Positions 1-7,681 of a stretch of 64,000 nucleotides of DNA are shown here, piece by piece. A model generated the notes under the pieces. It was given only the letters and a program-made list of their open reading frames with translations, did not search any database and was not told where the DNA came from. Position 1 is the stretch's first letter; every line of letters starts with the position of its first letter. Source of the stretch: Aquibacillus halophilus (GTDB lineage Bacteria; Bacillota; Bacilli; Bacillales; Amphibacillaceae). The DNA lies in the NCBI RefSeq assembly GCF_009649745.1, contig NZ_WJNG01000005.1, positions 186,001-250,000 on the forward strand, in the 5' to 3' direction. The position numbers were made by a program, and so were the translations under genes.

Positions 1-691
1 ACGCCAACGGTCCCATCGGATGGTTCATCCCTAACTTCATTACTTCGTCTACATCTTCCACCTTAGCAACGCCTTCAAAAACGGTATAAATTGCTTCGTT
101 AATCATTGGCATCAAGATTCTATTAGAGACGAACCCTGGAAAATCGTTAACCTCTACGGCAGCTTTATTCAATGATTCTGCCATTGTTCTGACAGTCTGA
201 AATGTGTCATCAGATGTCGCTAACCCACGAATTACTTCGACGAGCTTCATCACGGGGACCGGGTTCATAAAGTGCATTCCAATTACCTTTTCCGGACGAT
301 TTATTTCTCCAGCAATCTCTGTGATTGATAGTGAGGATGTGTTCGTTGCAAGAATAGTCTGATCAGAAGCAACATTATCTAATTGTGAGAAGATGCTTTT
401 TTTAACACTCATATTTTCCACTGCGGCTTCAATGATAATGTCTTTATTTTTTGCATTACTAATTTCCGTTGATGGATGTATTCGGTGCAAAATTCTGTCC
501 ACATCTGTTTTCAAAATTCGCTCTTTGTCCACTAGGCGTTGGAGCTGCCTGCTTACGTTTTTAATTCCTTTTTCTACATATTGTTCTTCGAGATCATGTA
601 ATGTAACGTCATAGCCGTTCATAGCACAAATTTGAGCAATACCACTCCCCATTTGTCCTGCACCAATAACCATGACTCGTTGTATATCCAT
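1..691 (-). CDS. mmgB: 3-hydroxybutyryl-CoA / 3-hydroxyacyl-CoA dehydrogenase (C-terminus beyond the left edge)
   Basis: NAD-dependent oxidation of 3-hydroxyacyl-CoA in fatty-acid beta-oxidation or butanoate metabolism. Read from the ATG at 689-691, the protein begins MDIQRVMVIGAGQMGSGIAQ, a Rossmann GxGxxG loop. It continues with the family motifs HFMNPVPVMKLVEVI and GFVSNRILMPMINEA, and runs off the window after about 230 of the usual 280 or so residues. A GGGAGTGAG ribosome site precedes the start. It lies 86 bp behind the thiolase on the same strand, matching the mmgA-mmgB order of B. subtilis, so co-transcription is likely. The exact chain-length preference cannot be read from sequence. 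Confidence 0.9.
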   Translation of the reverse strand, partial: MDIQRVMVIGAGQMGSGIAQICAMNGYDVTLHDLEEQYVEKGIKNVSRQLQRLVDKERILKTDVDRILHRIHPSTEISNAKNKDIIIEAAVENMSVKKSIFSQLDNVASDQTILATNTSSLSITEIAGEINRPEKVIGMHFMNPVPVMKLVEVIRGLATSDDTFQTVRTMAESLNKAAVEVNDFPGFVSNRILMPMINEAIYTVFEGVAKVEDVDEVMKLGMNHPMGPLA

Positions 692-777
692 TATGGTTCT
701 CACTCCCCTATGTTCTGTCACAATTTTGGTTGCTACACTTTATCTGTTAGCTAAATTTTTCCAACAGGCTACTGGTT

Positions 778-1956
778 TTATACTTCAATCATAATTGCGT
801 CGCCCTGACCGCCACCACTACAAATAGCAGCAATACCAATTCCACCACCGCGGCGTTTGAGCTCATAAGCTAATGTTAAAATAATTCTAGTTCCACTAGC
901 ACCGATTGGGTGGCCTAATGCAACAGCTCCTCCATTAACATTTAATTTATCTGGATTTAATCCTGAAATTTGACCACTTACTAATGAAACGGCGGCGAAT
1001 GCTTCATTTACTTCAAATAAATCGATGTCATTTATAGTTTTTCCGGTTTTTTTTAATAATTTGTTAATGACAAGTCCAGGTGTTTTAGGGAAATTCTCTG
1101 GTTCGACAGCTAGCTGTGTATGAGCTAGAATCGTTGCTAATGGAGCCAAGCCTCTTTCTTTAGCTTTTTCACTAGACATGAGTACAAGTGCTGCTGCACC
1201 ATCATTGACTCCAGGTGCGTTTCCAGCGGTAATTGTACCATCTCTATCAAATACCGGCTTTAGCTTCGACAAGCGTTCAAGCGAGGTATCTTTTCTAGGT
1301 GACTCATCGTGTTCCACAACAATGGCTTCCCCTTTACGTTGTGGAATTTCCACTGGGATAATCTCTTCTGCGAATTTCCCCGATTCTATTGCCTCACAAG
1401 CTTTTTGATGGCTTCGATAGGACCATTTATCTTGGGCATGTCGTGATAAGTCATGTTCCCTCGCAACCGCATTTCCGTAGTTTCCCATATGAACACCTGT
1501 GAAGGTACATGTAAGTCCATCATGGACCATCATGTCATGGAATTTTTGCTCTCCCATTTTGAAGCCAAATCGTGCACCTTTAACAAAAAAAGGTGCCTGA
1601 CTCATAGATTCCATACCGCCTGCAACAATGGTATCCTGTTCGTTTGCTCGAATAAGAATATCAGCTAACGTCACACTTCTCATCCCTGAAGCGCAGACTT
1701 TATTGATGGTTTCTGTTTCCGTCTCCCATGGAATACCTGCTTCGTGCATTGCTTGACGTGATGGGAGCTGTCCTTGACCACCCTGAAGAACGGTTCCAAT
1801 AATTACGTGATCAATATCTTTTCCTTCTAATCCCGCTCGTTCAAGTGCTCCTTTGATTGCTTTTGCACCTAGCTGGGATGCAGTAAGACTTGAAAGCCCT
1901 CCACCTAATTTTCCAACAGGTGTTCTTGCTCCACTAACAATGACCGTCTTACTCAT
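778..1956 (-). CDS. mmgA: Acetyl-CoA C-acyltransferase (thiolase)
   Basis: Thiolase of 392 aa that cleaves 3-ketoacyl-CoA or condenses acetyl-CoA. All three catalytic signatures are visible: the nucleophilic Cys in INKVCASGMRS (about residue 88), the His in GGAVALGHPIGASGTRI (about 348) and the second Cys in AAICSGGGQGDA (about 378). The length is normal for the family. A strong GGGGGAA ribosome site lies in front of the ATG at 1956. Upstream are a TATAAT -10, a FadR-like operator and a near-cre site, which fit control by fatty acids and carbon source (inference). It is the first gene of a pair with the downstream 3-hydroxyacyl-CoA dehydrogenase. Confidence 0.93.
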   Translation of the reverse strand: MSKTVIVSGARTPVGKLGGGLSSLTASQLGAKAIKGALERAGLEGKDIDHVIIGTVLQGGQGQLPSRQAMHEAGIPWETETETINKVCASGMRSVTLADILIRANEQDTIVAGGMESMSQAPFFVKGARFGFKMGEQKFHDMMVHDGLTCTFTGVHMGNYGNAVAREHDLSRHAQDKWSYRSHQKACEAIESGKFAEEIIPVEIPQRKGEAIVVEHDESPRKDTSLERLSKLKPVFDRDGTITAGNAPGVNDGAAALVLMSSEKAKERGLAPLATILAHTQLAVEPENFPKTPGLVINKLLKKTGKTINDIDLFEVNEAFAAVSLVSGQISGLNPDKLNVNGGAVALGHPIGASGTRIILTLAYELKRRGGGIGIAAICSGGGQGDAIMIEV

Positions 1957-1996
1957 AACCCGTTCCCCCTTGATTGTTAATTTTAATAATTTTAAA

Positions 1997-2032
1997 ATTA
2001 TACTAAAGCTTTTATGAACGAACGCTCACTCA
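1997..2032 (-). promoter_or_regulatory. Thiolase promoter with FadR-like operator
   Basis: Reading leftward, a TATAAT -10 (complement of 1997-2002) sits 41 bp before the thiolase ATG. The -35 area is covered by the interrupted palindrome TGAACGAACGCTCACTCA at 2015-2032. This resembles the TGAATGA-N4-TCATTCA operators bound by TetR-family FadR repressors of fatty-acid degradation in Bacillus. Placement over the -35 suggests repression released by long-chain acyl-CoA. The motif match is seen directly; the regulator is inferred. Confidence 0.55.
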
Positions 2033-2038
2033 TTTTTA

Positions 2039-2052
2039 CTAAAGCGCTTACA
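2039..2052. promoter_or_regulatory. Possible catabolite-responsive element (cre)
   Basis: On the minus strand the site reads TGTAAGCGCTTTAG, preceded by A. It fits the CcpA consensus WTGNAANCGNWNNCW everywhere except the final CW. It lies 6 bp upstream of the FadR-like site, ahead of the thiolase operon, which would give CcpA repression of fatty-acid degradation. Two mismatches keep this tentative. Confidence 0.4.
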
Positions 2053-2085
2053 TAGTAACTGTATCCCTATTGTAAAACATAATGA

Positions 2086-2122
2086 TAAGGATGTCTCGTA
2101 TTAATTAACAGAGACACCCTTA
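2086..2122 (-). terminator. Possible terminator after nfo
   Basis: TAAGG-TGTCTC pairs with GAGACA-CCTTA around a 13-nt loop with one mismatch. On the minus strand it lies about 120 bp beyond the nfo stop, but only a poor T tract follows (TCATTATGTTTT). Weak call. Confidence 0.35.
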
Positions 2123-2243
2123 ACTTTTTAACAAAGGCACAGGTAGCTTTAACGCAATCACTACAATTGCTTAGAATGTTTACTCGATAACTAACCTGTA
2201 GCGACAGAATTAATGACTATAATCGATTCCAAAACTATCTTCT

Positions 2244-3077
2244 TTAATTCCATTTTTTATTTAACAACGCTATTTCTTCCCTATGTGTAACTCCATAATC
2301 ATCTGGCGTTTCTAATATGAATGGAATGTGACGTATCTGTTTTGTACCCATGATATCTTCCCATTGTCTGTTTGTAATATAACCATGGTTAAATATATTT
2401 GCGTGACGGTCTTTCCCTGAACCAGTTGGGTACCTAGAGTTATTTAAATGTATTACTTCTAGATGATTGAAATACCCTAATTCCATTCCTCCGTCCAATA
2501 CTTCTTCCCAGTTTTCCCCGTTCCAAAGTCCACTTGAAAATGCATGACAAGTATCAAAACAAAATCCGATTTTATCTGGAAAATCGGATAATTTTCTAAT
2601 CTGAACAAGTTCTTCGATCGAAGTTCCCATTGTTCCAGTTTTTCCAGCACTATTTTCCAATAAAATCTTACATTTACCTTTCCATTCTTTTAAAACATTA
2701 TTTAAAGTCTTAATCATCAGCTGATAACTAATTAACGGGTTATTCTTATCAATACTTTTTCCGAAGTGGACAATAACACCTACTGACCCACAGGAATCTG
2801 AAATTGCTAAATCATTAAGTAAGGAAGCAACAACAAGATCTACTTTTCCTTTATCAGCAGTTAAATTAGTAGGGTACGGAGAATGGGAGACTGATACGAT
2901 TTTGTTCTTCTGACAGTATTCCTTACAAAGTTTTGTGTCGATCTCGTTGAACCCTTTTACTGACAGACTCCTAGGGTTTTTAGGAAAGTATTGGAATGCA
3001 GTCGCATTTATTTTGCAGGCATGTTCTGCAGCACCTAAATAGCCATTTTTAATACTTACATGACAACCAAACTTCAT
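2244..3077 (-). CDS. nfo: Deoxyribonuclease IV (AP endonuclease)
   Basis: Cleaves 5' of abasic sites in base-excision repair; a zinc-dependent TIM-barrel enzyme. At 277 aa it has the family length and motifs: MKFGCHVSIKNGY at the start, NATAFQYFPKNPRS, SHSPYPTNLTA, VIVHFGKS, LENSAGKTGTMG, GFCFDTCHAFSSG, EVIHLNNSRYPTGSGKDRH and a C-terminal ILETP. These hold the His/Glu/Asp zinc ligands. It starts 32 bp after the Fpg/Nei-type glycosylase stop, so the two form a glycosylase plus AP-endonuclease repair operon. Such enzymes protect germinating spore DNA in Bacillus (known for Nfo). Confidence 0.95.
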   Translation of the reverse strand: MKFGCHVSIKNGYLGAAEHACKINATAFQYFPKNPRSLSVKGFNEIDTKLCKEYCQKNKIVSVSHSPYPTNLTADKGKVDLVVASLLNDLAISDSCGSVGVIVHFGKSIDKNNPLISYQLMIKTLNNVLKEWKGKCKILLENSAGKTGTMGTSIEELVQIRKLSDFPDKIGFCFDTCHAFSSGLWNGENWEEVLDGGMELGYFNHLEVIHLNNSRYPTGSGKDRHANIFNHGYITNRQWEDIMGTKQIRHIPFILETPDDYGVTHREEIALLNKKWN

Positions 3078-3109
3078 AGATTACCTTCCAATCTAACAAA
3101 CTAAATTTA

Positions 3110-3919
3110 TTACTTTTGGCAATTTGGACAATAAAATGTTTTACGAGATGATACCTCTTGTCTTAAAAGAATTGCCCCACACCTCTGACAACTTTCTCCT
3201 TCACGATTATATACTTTAAAGTAGTTTAGAAAGCCTCCAGTTGATTTATCCCCTTTAAAAAGAGGAGTGCCCATATATCCCCCGTATTGAATTGCTTCAG
3301 CTAAGACATGACGAATCGACTGATAGAGTTGGGTTTTTTCGATAATCTCCAAATCATTCATTTGTTTATTTGGATTGATTTGTGCATGCCAACATACCTC
3401 ATCTGAATATCTATTTCCAATCCCGGATAAAAAATGTTGATCAACTAATGTATTTTTTACTTTCCCACGTTTACTAGAAGTAATTTCCAAAAATCGATCC
3501 AATGAGAAATTTATATCTAAGGGTTCCGGTCCTAAGTCTTGAAGCTCATATCCTATTTCCTTTTCGCTATATATATTCAGATAACCCAATCGAAGGCCAA
3601 TAAAATATAAACTTTTCTCACCAAAAGATAACTTAACTTGTATTGTTCTGTCCGGTTTGTCTTCATCTGTACCATAATACATCCAGCCACCAAGCATTAA
3701 ATGTAACAATAGTATTTCTCCGTTATCAAGATGAAATAACAAGTACTTAGCCCTTCTACTTATATCCTCTATCTTGCTTCCTCCTACTTTACTTCTAAAA
3801 GAATCTACAGAGGTATTAATTGATTTTTCTCGATTAACTTCAACTGCAGTAATGGGATTATCTTTAATTTTTTCAACTAATAGCTTCTTATAATTTTCCA
3901 TTTCAGGTAGCTCAGGCAT
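3110..3919 (-). CDS. Fpg/Nei-family DNA glycosylase/AP lyase
   Basis: Bifunctional glycosylase for oxidised bases. The chain begins MPELPEMEN, so it keeps Pro2 and Glu3 of the catalytic N-terminus. It has the conserved lysine in RRAKYLLFHL, the helix-two-turn-helix FLSGIGNRYSDEVCWHA and a C-terminal zinc finger C-x2-C-x16-C-x2-C (CQRC...CPNC), all intact at 269 aa. It differs enough from canonical MutM that substrate preference (8-oxoG or oxidised pyrimidines) is open. It is the upstream gene of the nfo pair. A near-cre sequence lies upstream around 3976 but is too imperfect to call. Confidence 0.88.
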   Translation of the reverse strand: MPELPEMENYKKLLVEKIKDNPITAVEVNREKSINTSVDSFRSKVGGSKIEDISRRAKYLLFHLDNGEILLLHLMLGGWMYYGTDEDKPDRTIQVKLSFGEKSLYFIGLRLGYLNIYSEKEIGYELQDLGPEPLDINFSLDRFLEITSSKRGKVKNTLVDQHFLSGIGNRYSDEVCWHAQINPNKQMNDLEIIEKTQLYQSIRHVLAEAIQYGGYMGTPLFKGDKSTGGFLNYFKVYNREGESCQRCGAILLRQEVSSRKTFYCPNCQK

Positions 3920-4216
3920 TGCTTCACATCCTTTATCCTAATCAACAGTATTATTTCCCTAATAGCAGCAAAAAATGAAAACGATTATGAAATAATTGTT
4001 ATTGATTGAAGGAGATGGATATGAATGGATAAAAAACTACTTGAAAGAAATACAATATATGAAGTAATAACAGGGTCAACTGCTTATGGCTTAGCTACTA
4101 AGGAAAGTGATGTCGATAAAAAAGCAATTGTAATCTTGCCTTCTAAAAACATGATGACTTTATCGAAGGAATGGGAAACTGAAACATATACGCAACCAGA
4201 TATCGAATATCATTCA

Positions 4217-4413
4217 GTGAACCTCCCCAACTAAATCACAGATTTTGATGGGGCTTCCCACAAAGGAAAAGCCAGCGGCTGATTCTTCGTGGTATTTTCC
4301 TCTTTCAACGACCGTTGCCATTTTCTTCCGAAAAAGGGCTTACACAATCTCCAAAGGCGTTGTTTATACTGTTCGGGCGGGACCTCGACCTACAGTGTTA
4401 TGTAGAAAGTGAA
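4217..4413 (-). ncRNA. Probable omega RNA (reRNA) region at the right end of the tnpB element
   Basis: In TnpB elements the guide RNA spans the 3' end of tnpB and the right end, with the guide copied from the flanking host DNA. Here the stretch from the tnpB stop to the element end is GC-richer and rich in short inverted repeats, ending in the hairpin at 4225-4253. The guide would begin TGAATGATATTCGATATC, the complement of the host gene just left of 4217. The role is inferred from known TnpB biology; the boundaries are approximate. Confidence 0.55.
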
Positions 4414-5581
4414 TTAAGCAGCTGGATCAAAATCAATTTGCTTCAGTCCAGCCTTTTCAATGTTTATTGCGGCATTATGGTCACGGTCTATGATTGATCC
4501 ACATTTTTTGCATACATGTGTACGAATCGAGAGTGATTTTTTTACTCGATTATCGCAATTCGAACAATCTTGACTTGTGTAGTGTGTTTTAACTTTCACT
4601 AGTAAACCGCCATTTTGTTCGCACTTGTACTTTAAGAAGTTGCGAAACATTCCCCATCCCGCATCGTGAATGGATTTTGCTAGGTGGCGGTTTTTGACCA
4701 TGTTTTTGATTTTTAAATCTTCCACACAAACGACAGCATAACTGTTACTGATGTGATAACTTTCCTTATGAAGAAAATCTTTACGCTGGTTGGCAACTTT
4801 TGTGTGAATCTTTTGTACTTTTTGAAGTTGTTTTTTCCAGTTCGAGGAACCTCTCGTCATACGAGAAAGTCGTCGTTGAGCTCGTTTAAGTTTTTCTTCT
4901 TCTTTTCGAAGAAACGTTGGATTCTTAATTTCATGACCATTTGAAAGTACAGCAAACTTCTTGATTCCAACATCGATCCCAATACTTTTATGTGATTCCA
5001 TAACAACGTCTTGTTTTGCGTGCCTTTCGACACTAAAAATCGCAAACCAACGGTTGCCTTGACGTTTAATTATGACTTGTTTGACTTTCTTTCCTACAAT
5101 TGGTCGATGAAGATTAATGTCCACTAATCCTAAACGGGATATTTGTAGTTTCCCGCCCTTCCCGAATGATACTGCTCGTCGAACCAGTTGTCGTTTCACA
5201 ACACCCGTTTTGGGATTCTTTGCATTCTGTCGACTCATACCAAATTGGGTAAACGTCAAAGAGTGATAATCTTTGTACCTTTTTAGTTTCGGGTACTTTG
5301 CGTCCCCTTTGAAAAACTTATCAAAGGCTTTCTCTAATCGAAAAAAGACCTCTTGCAGAGGCTGAGATGGCACGTTTTTTAGAAAAGGATGATTATTTTT
5401 ATCTCGGGGGGAGTTGCCTTTGCAACTCCCCCCGAGACAATCCTTTGCCATTTTCTTTATAAAAATTTTTCTTATCCAAAAGTGCGGAGTTGTACTGTTG
5501 ACGACAGATGGAAATCCAATGTTCTAGAACTTCAATTTGGTCTTCATTTGGATAAATCTCATATTTGTAATTCAATATCAT
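4414..5581 (-). pseudogene. tnpB: RNA-guided nuclease TnpB, frameshifted
   Basis: The N-terminal segment (ATG at 5581, MILNYKYEIYPNEDQIEVLE..., after a GGAGGTG site) runs to a TAA just past LQRQLPPR. The remainder, from DKNNHPFLKNVPSQ to the stop at 4414, lies in another frame. Deleting one C from the C6 run (plus-strand G6 at 5406-5411) would fuse them as ...QRQLPRDKNNHPF, matching TnpB layout. The body keeps all RuvC residues (GIDVGIKKFAVLS, VVCVEDLKIKNM, DRDHNAAINI) and the zinc finger CSNC...CKKC. The second frame has its own ATG at 5451, so a shortened product is possible. The break sits in a perfect 16-bp inverted repeat. Confidence 0.85.
5402..5437. repeat. Perfect 16-bp inverted repeat at the tnpB frameshift
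   Basis: TCTCGGGGGGAGTTGC at 5402-5417 and its exact complement at 5422-5437 flank a 4-base CTTT loop. The G6 and C6 runs lie in the arms. The frame break of tnpB coincides with the G6 run, which suggests a quasipalindrome-correction origin. Confidence 0.9.
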
Positions 5582-5593
5582 CCGTCGCACCTC

Positions 5594-5607
5594 CGAATAT
5601 ACGTTCG
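5594..5607. promoter_or_regulatory. LexA-box-like palindrome upstream of tnpB
   Basis: CGAATATACGTTCG differs at one position from the Bacillus SOS box CGAAC-N4-GTTCG. It overlaps the tnpB ribosome-binding region and sits inside a longer palindrome ATATACG/CGTATAT. It may be a LexA operator, or simply a structured leader. Confidence 0.3.
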
Positions 5608-6498
5608 TATATTTATTATACTAAATACCCATCGTTTTGTCTTCTTTTTTTATTTTTCTATTTCAGAAGAAGCAGTGAAAAAGCGCCATTCATCCCCCAC
5701 TAAATCGGAGATTTTGAAGGGGACTTCTGGCTAAAGTCCGTTAAAAAAAGCGATGCTTTTACTAAATTAACAAAATCCCACCTTGGTCGAAACCTTATTT
5801 ATACCTGAACAATTTATTCTAAAACAATCAAAATATGGGGAACTATTAAGGGAAGAAAGAAAACTATTTTTATCACTCGATTGTTATTATGCATTTGGGG
5901 GCTATGCGAAGGATCAGTTGATGAGAATTAAAAATGGTTTAGATAAAGCAAGTCCAGATGACCAAAACGAACATCTAAAGTACACAATGAACCAGATGTT
6001 AAAAGAAATCAGAAACAAATACCAATTACCAAATGAAGGAAAATTATCTATTGGTAAAGTTTATTTTGATGGGAATGAAAAACAAAATATTGATGTCTCA
6101 CTTACCTTTGATTCAATCCCATTAACACAGTTAAACGAAATTGTCTCCCAGTTATCCAACTCCCTTAAAGGCTTTAACAAAATAAATAATCGAAATAGAA
6201 AACCAAAAGAAAAAATGTATAAGCATGCCATGCATTTATTTCGGTTACTGTTAATAGGAATTGAGGTGTTGGAGACAGGGGGAATCACTGTGTTTCGCGA
6301 AAAAGACCGTGAATTCCTACTTGCAATAAGACAAGAGAAGTACTCATGGAATTAATTATTTAAGTTAAGTGATGAATTATTCCATCGATTAAATATAGCA
6401 AAAGAGAACAGCACTCTTCCTCAAAAAACAGACCAAAAAAAAATTAATGAATTATACTTCGAGATTGTAAGCAGTTATTTTAATTTAAAATAAACTAA

Positions 6499-6533
6499 TA
6501 AAAAAATCCGCTGTGAATTACCAACGGATTTTA
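6499..6533 (-). terminator. Terminator after glgD
   Basis: On the minus strand, AAAATCCG and CGGATTTT pair around a 14-nt loop and run into TTTTTTTATTAG, about 30 bp past the glgD stop. Confidence 0.7.
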
Positions 6534-6561
6534 AACACGAAAAATTTATTTGACTTGTTCT

Positions 6562-7662
6562 TTAGTTAACATATGTTCCAACTGCACTTTTCTTTGGAAT
6601 TACTTTCGGACTTTGTTCACTGCCTTGGAATTTGTCATATGGAAGTAAAATGACTTCTTTATCTAATACCATATTATCCAACTGAGCAAATTCACCTATA
6701 ATGCATTTCTGCATTACAATACTATTTTTTATTGAGGCTCCTTTTTTTACATGAACACCACGAAATAGAATACTGTTAATAACTTCTCCATCAATAATGC
6801 AACCGTTGGCAATTAAAGAATTTTTTACATTGGAATTTGATGTGAACTTTGCTGGAGGTTCATCTTTTAATTTAGTATGAATTTCATTGTTCTCTTTAAA
6901 CAGTTGCTTCATAACCTTCGGATTTAGTAAAGACATGTTACTATCATAGTATTGTTTAGTTGTATTAATTTTGTTTACATAACCATCATATCTAAATCCT
7001 TTAATATTTAACGGATTATTAACTTGTTCACGTAATATATCATTGAAATTGCGGTATATGTGTCTATTATTAGTTATTAGTTCTATAAATTTCTGTTTTT
7101 TTAACATCATAATATCTAGTGAACCAAATTTGCTATCCTTTGTTTGAAGATTTTTAATGTTGTGAAAATCATCTATCTCTAAGTTCCTAAAAAGATGATT
7201 ATTTCTCTCTTTATCCTTGTACATAATCGTGACATCTGCTCCGGATTTCAGATGTTGCTTGTATAAGGGGCGAAAATCGATGTTAGTTATTAAACTATCA
7301 TAACAGAGTAGAACATATTCTTGACTACTCTTATCTAAGTAATCCATAGCAGAATAAAATGAAGTAATATCTCGTGAATTTTCTGATGAATCAGATGGAA
7401 ATATAAATAAACCATCCTGTTTACGGTCGAGATCCCAGTCGTTTCCATCACCTAAGTGATCTATTAATGAACGGTTTTTCAAAGTAGTAAATATGCTTAC
7501 ATTTTGAATATTAGAGTTTACCATACTAGAAAGAACGAAATCTATCATCCGGTACCTACTACCGAAGGGAATAGATGATTGACACCGGTGGTTAGTTAAT
7601 GGATGCATTGTGTTATTGTCATTTGCTATATAAATAATACCAAGTACATTGTTCATTACCAT
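6562..7662 (-). CDS. glgD: Glucose-1-phosphate adenylyltransferase subunit GlgD
   Basis: 366-aa non-catalytic or regulatory partner of GlgC in ADP-glucose synthesis. It keeps the nucleotidyltransferase fold (PFGSRYRMIDFVLSSMVNSNI) and a C-terminal left-handed beta-helix of hexapeptide repeats (NSLIANGCIIDGEVINSILF). However, it lacks the GGxGxRL nucleotide loop (IIYIANDNNTMHPL instead) and has LCYDSLITNIDF where catalytic subunits have [10 protein letters not shown]. It follows glgC by 19 bp. In Bacillus these genes sit in a glgBCDAP cluster; here no glgA, glgB or glgP follows, and a terminator closes the pair. Confidence 0.92.
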   Translation of the reverse strand: MVMNNVLGIIYIANDNNTMHPLTNHRCQSSIPFGSRYRMIDFVLSSMVNSNIQNVSIFTTLKNRSLIDHLGDGNDWDLDRKQDGLFIFPSDSSENSRDITSFYSAMDYLDKSSQEYVLLCYDSLITNIDFRPLYKQHLKSGADVTIMYKDKERNNHLFRNLEIDDFHNIKNLQTKDSKFGSLDIMMLKKQKFIELITNNRHIYRNFNDILREQVNNPLNIKGFRYDGYVNKINTTKQYYDSNMSLLNPKVMKQLFKENNEIHTKLKDEPPAKFTSNSNVKNSLIANGCIIDGEVINSILFRGVHVKKGASIKNSIVMQKCIIGEFAQLDNMVLDKEVILLPYDKFQGSEQSPKVIPKKSAVGTYVN

Positions 7663-7681
7663 TCCTATATTCTTCCTCCCT

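Larger units (their letters stand above)
4217..5740 (-). mobile_element. tnpB-only IS200/IS605-type insertion element (1524 bp)
   Basis: The borders are deduced from the interrupted host gene: removing 4217-5740 restores the reading frame. On the element's coding strand (minus) the host base run just before the left end is TTTAA, a plausible TnpB target-adjacent motif. Both ends carry the same subterminal palindrome in the same orientation: 4225-4253 (CCCC...AAATC/GATTT...GGGG) and 5694-5722. This is typical of the single-strand transposing IS200/IS605 group. There is no target duplication and no tnpA, so movement would need a transposase in trans. Confidence 0.85.
4025..6493 (+). pseudogene. 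Nucleotidyltransferase (DNA polymerase beta superfamily, COG3541-like), disrupted by an IS
   Basis: The N-terminal part (4025-4216) carries the nucleotidyltransferase signature GSTAYGLATKESDVDKK, i.e. GS followed by SDxD. After residue S64 an IS element (4217-5740) interrupts it. Joining 4216 to 5741 restores the frame as ...DIEYHS/LKKAMLLLN, then a TAA (5768-5770), then QNPTLVETLFIPE and the rest of the protein. A second in-frame TAA (6353-6355) separates SWN from LFKLSDELFHRLN, and the frame finally stops at 6491-6493. So the gene has one insertion and two nonsense codons and must be dead. The original substrate is unknown. An SD-like AAGGAGA sequence precedes the start. Confidence 0.85.

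Noticed and set aside
3970-3986. cre site TGAAAACGATTATG upstream of the glycosylase gene
   Set aside because: The final conserved CW positions are wrong and the genes are not typical CcpA targets.
4315-5734. Plus-strand open frames inside the IS element
   Set aside because: Antisense shadows of tnpB and its guide-RNA region, with no family features.
5768-6355. UAA recoding in the nucleotidyltransferase gene
   Set aside because: Two TAA codons plus an insertion are simpler as pseudogene decay. Neighbouring genes such as gltB and gltC end normally at TAA.
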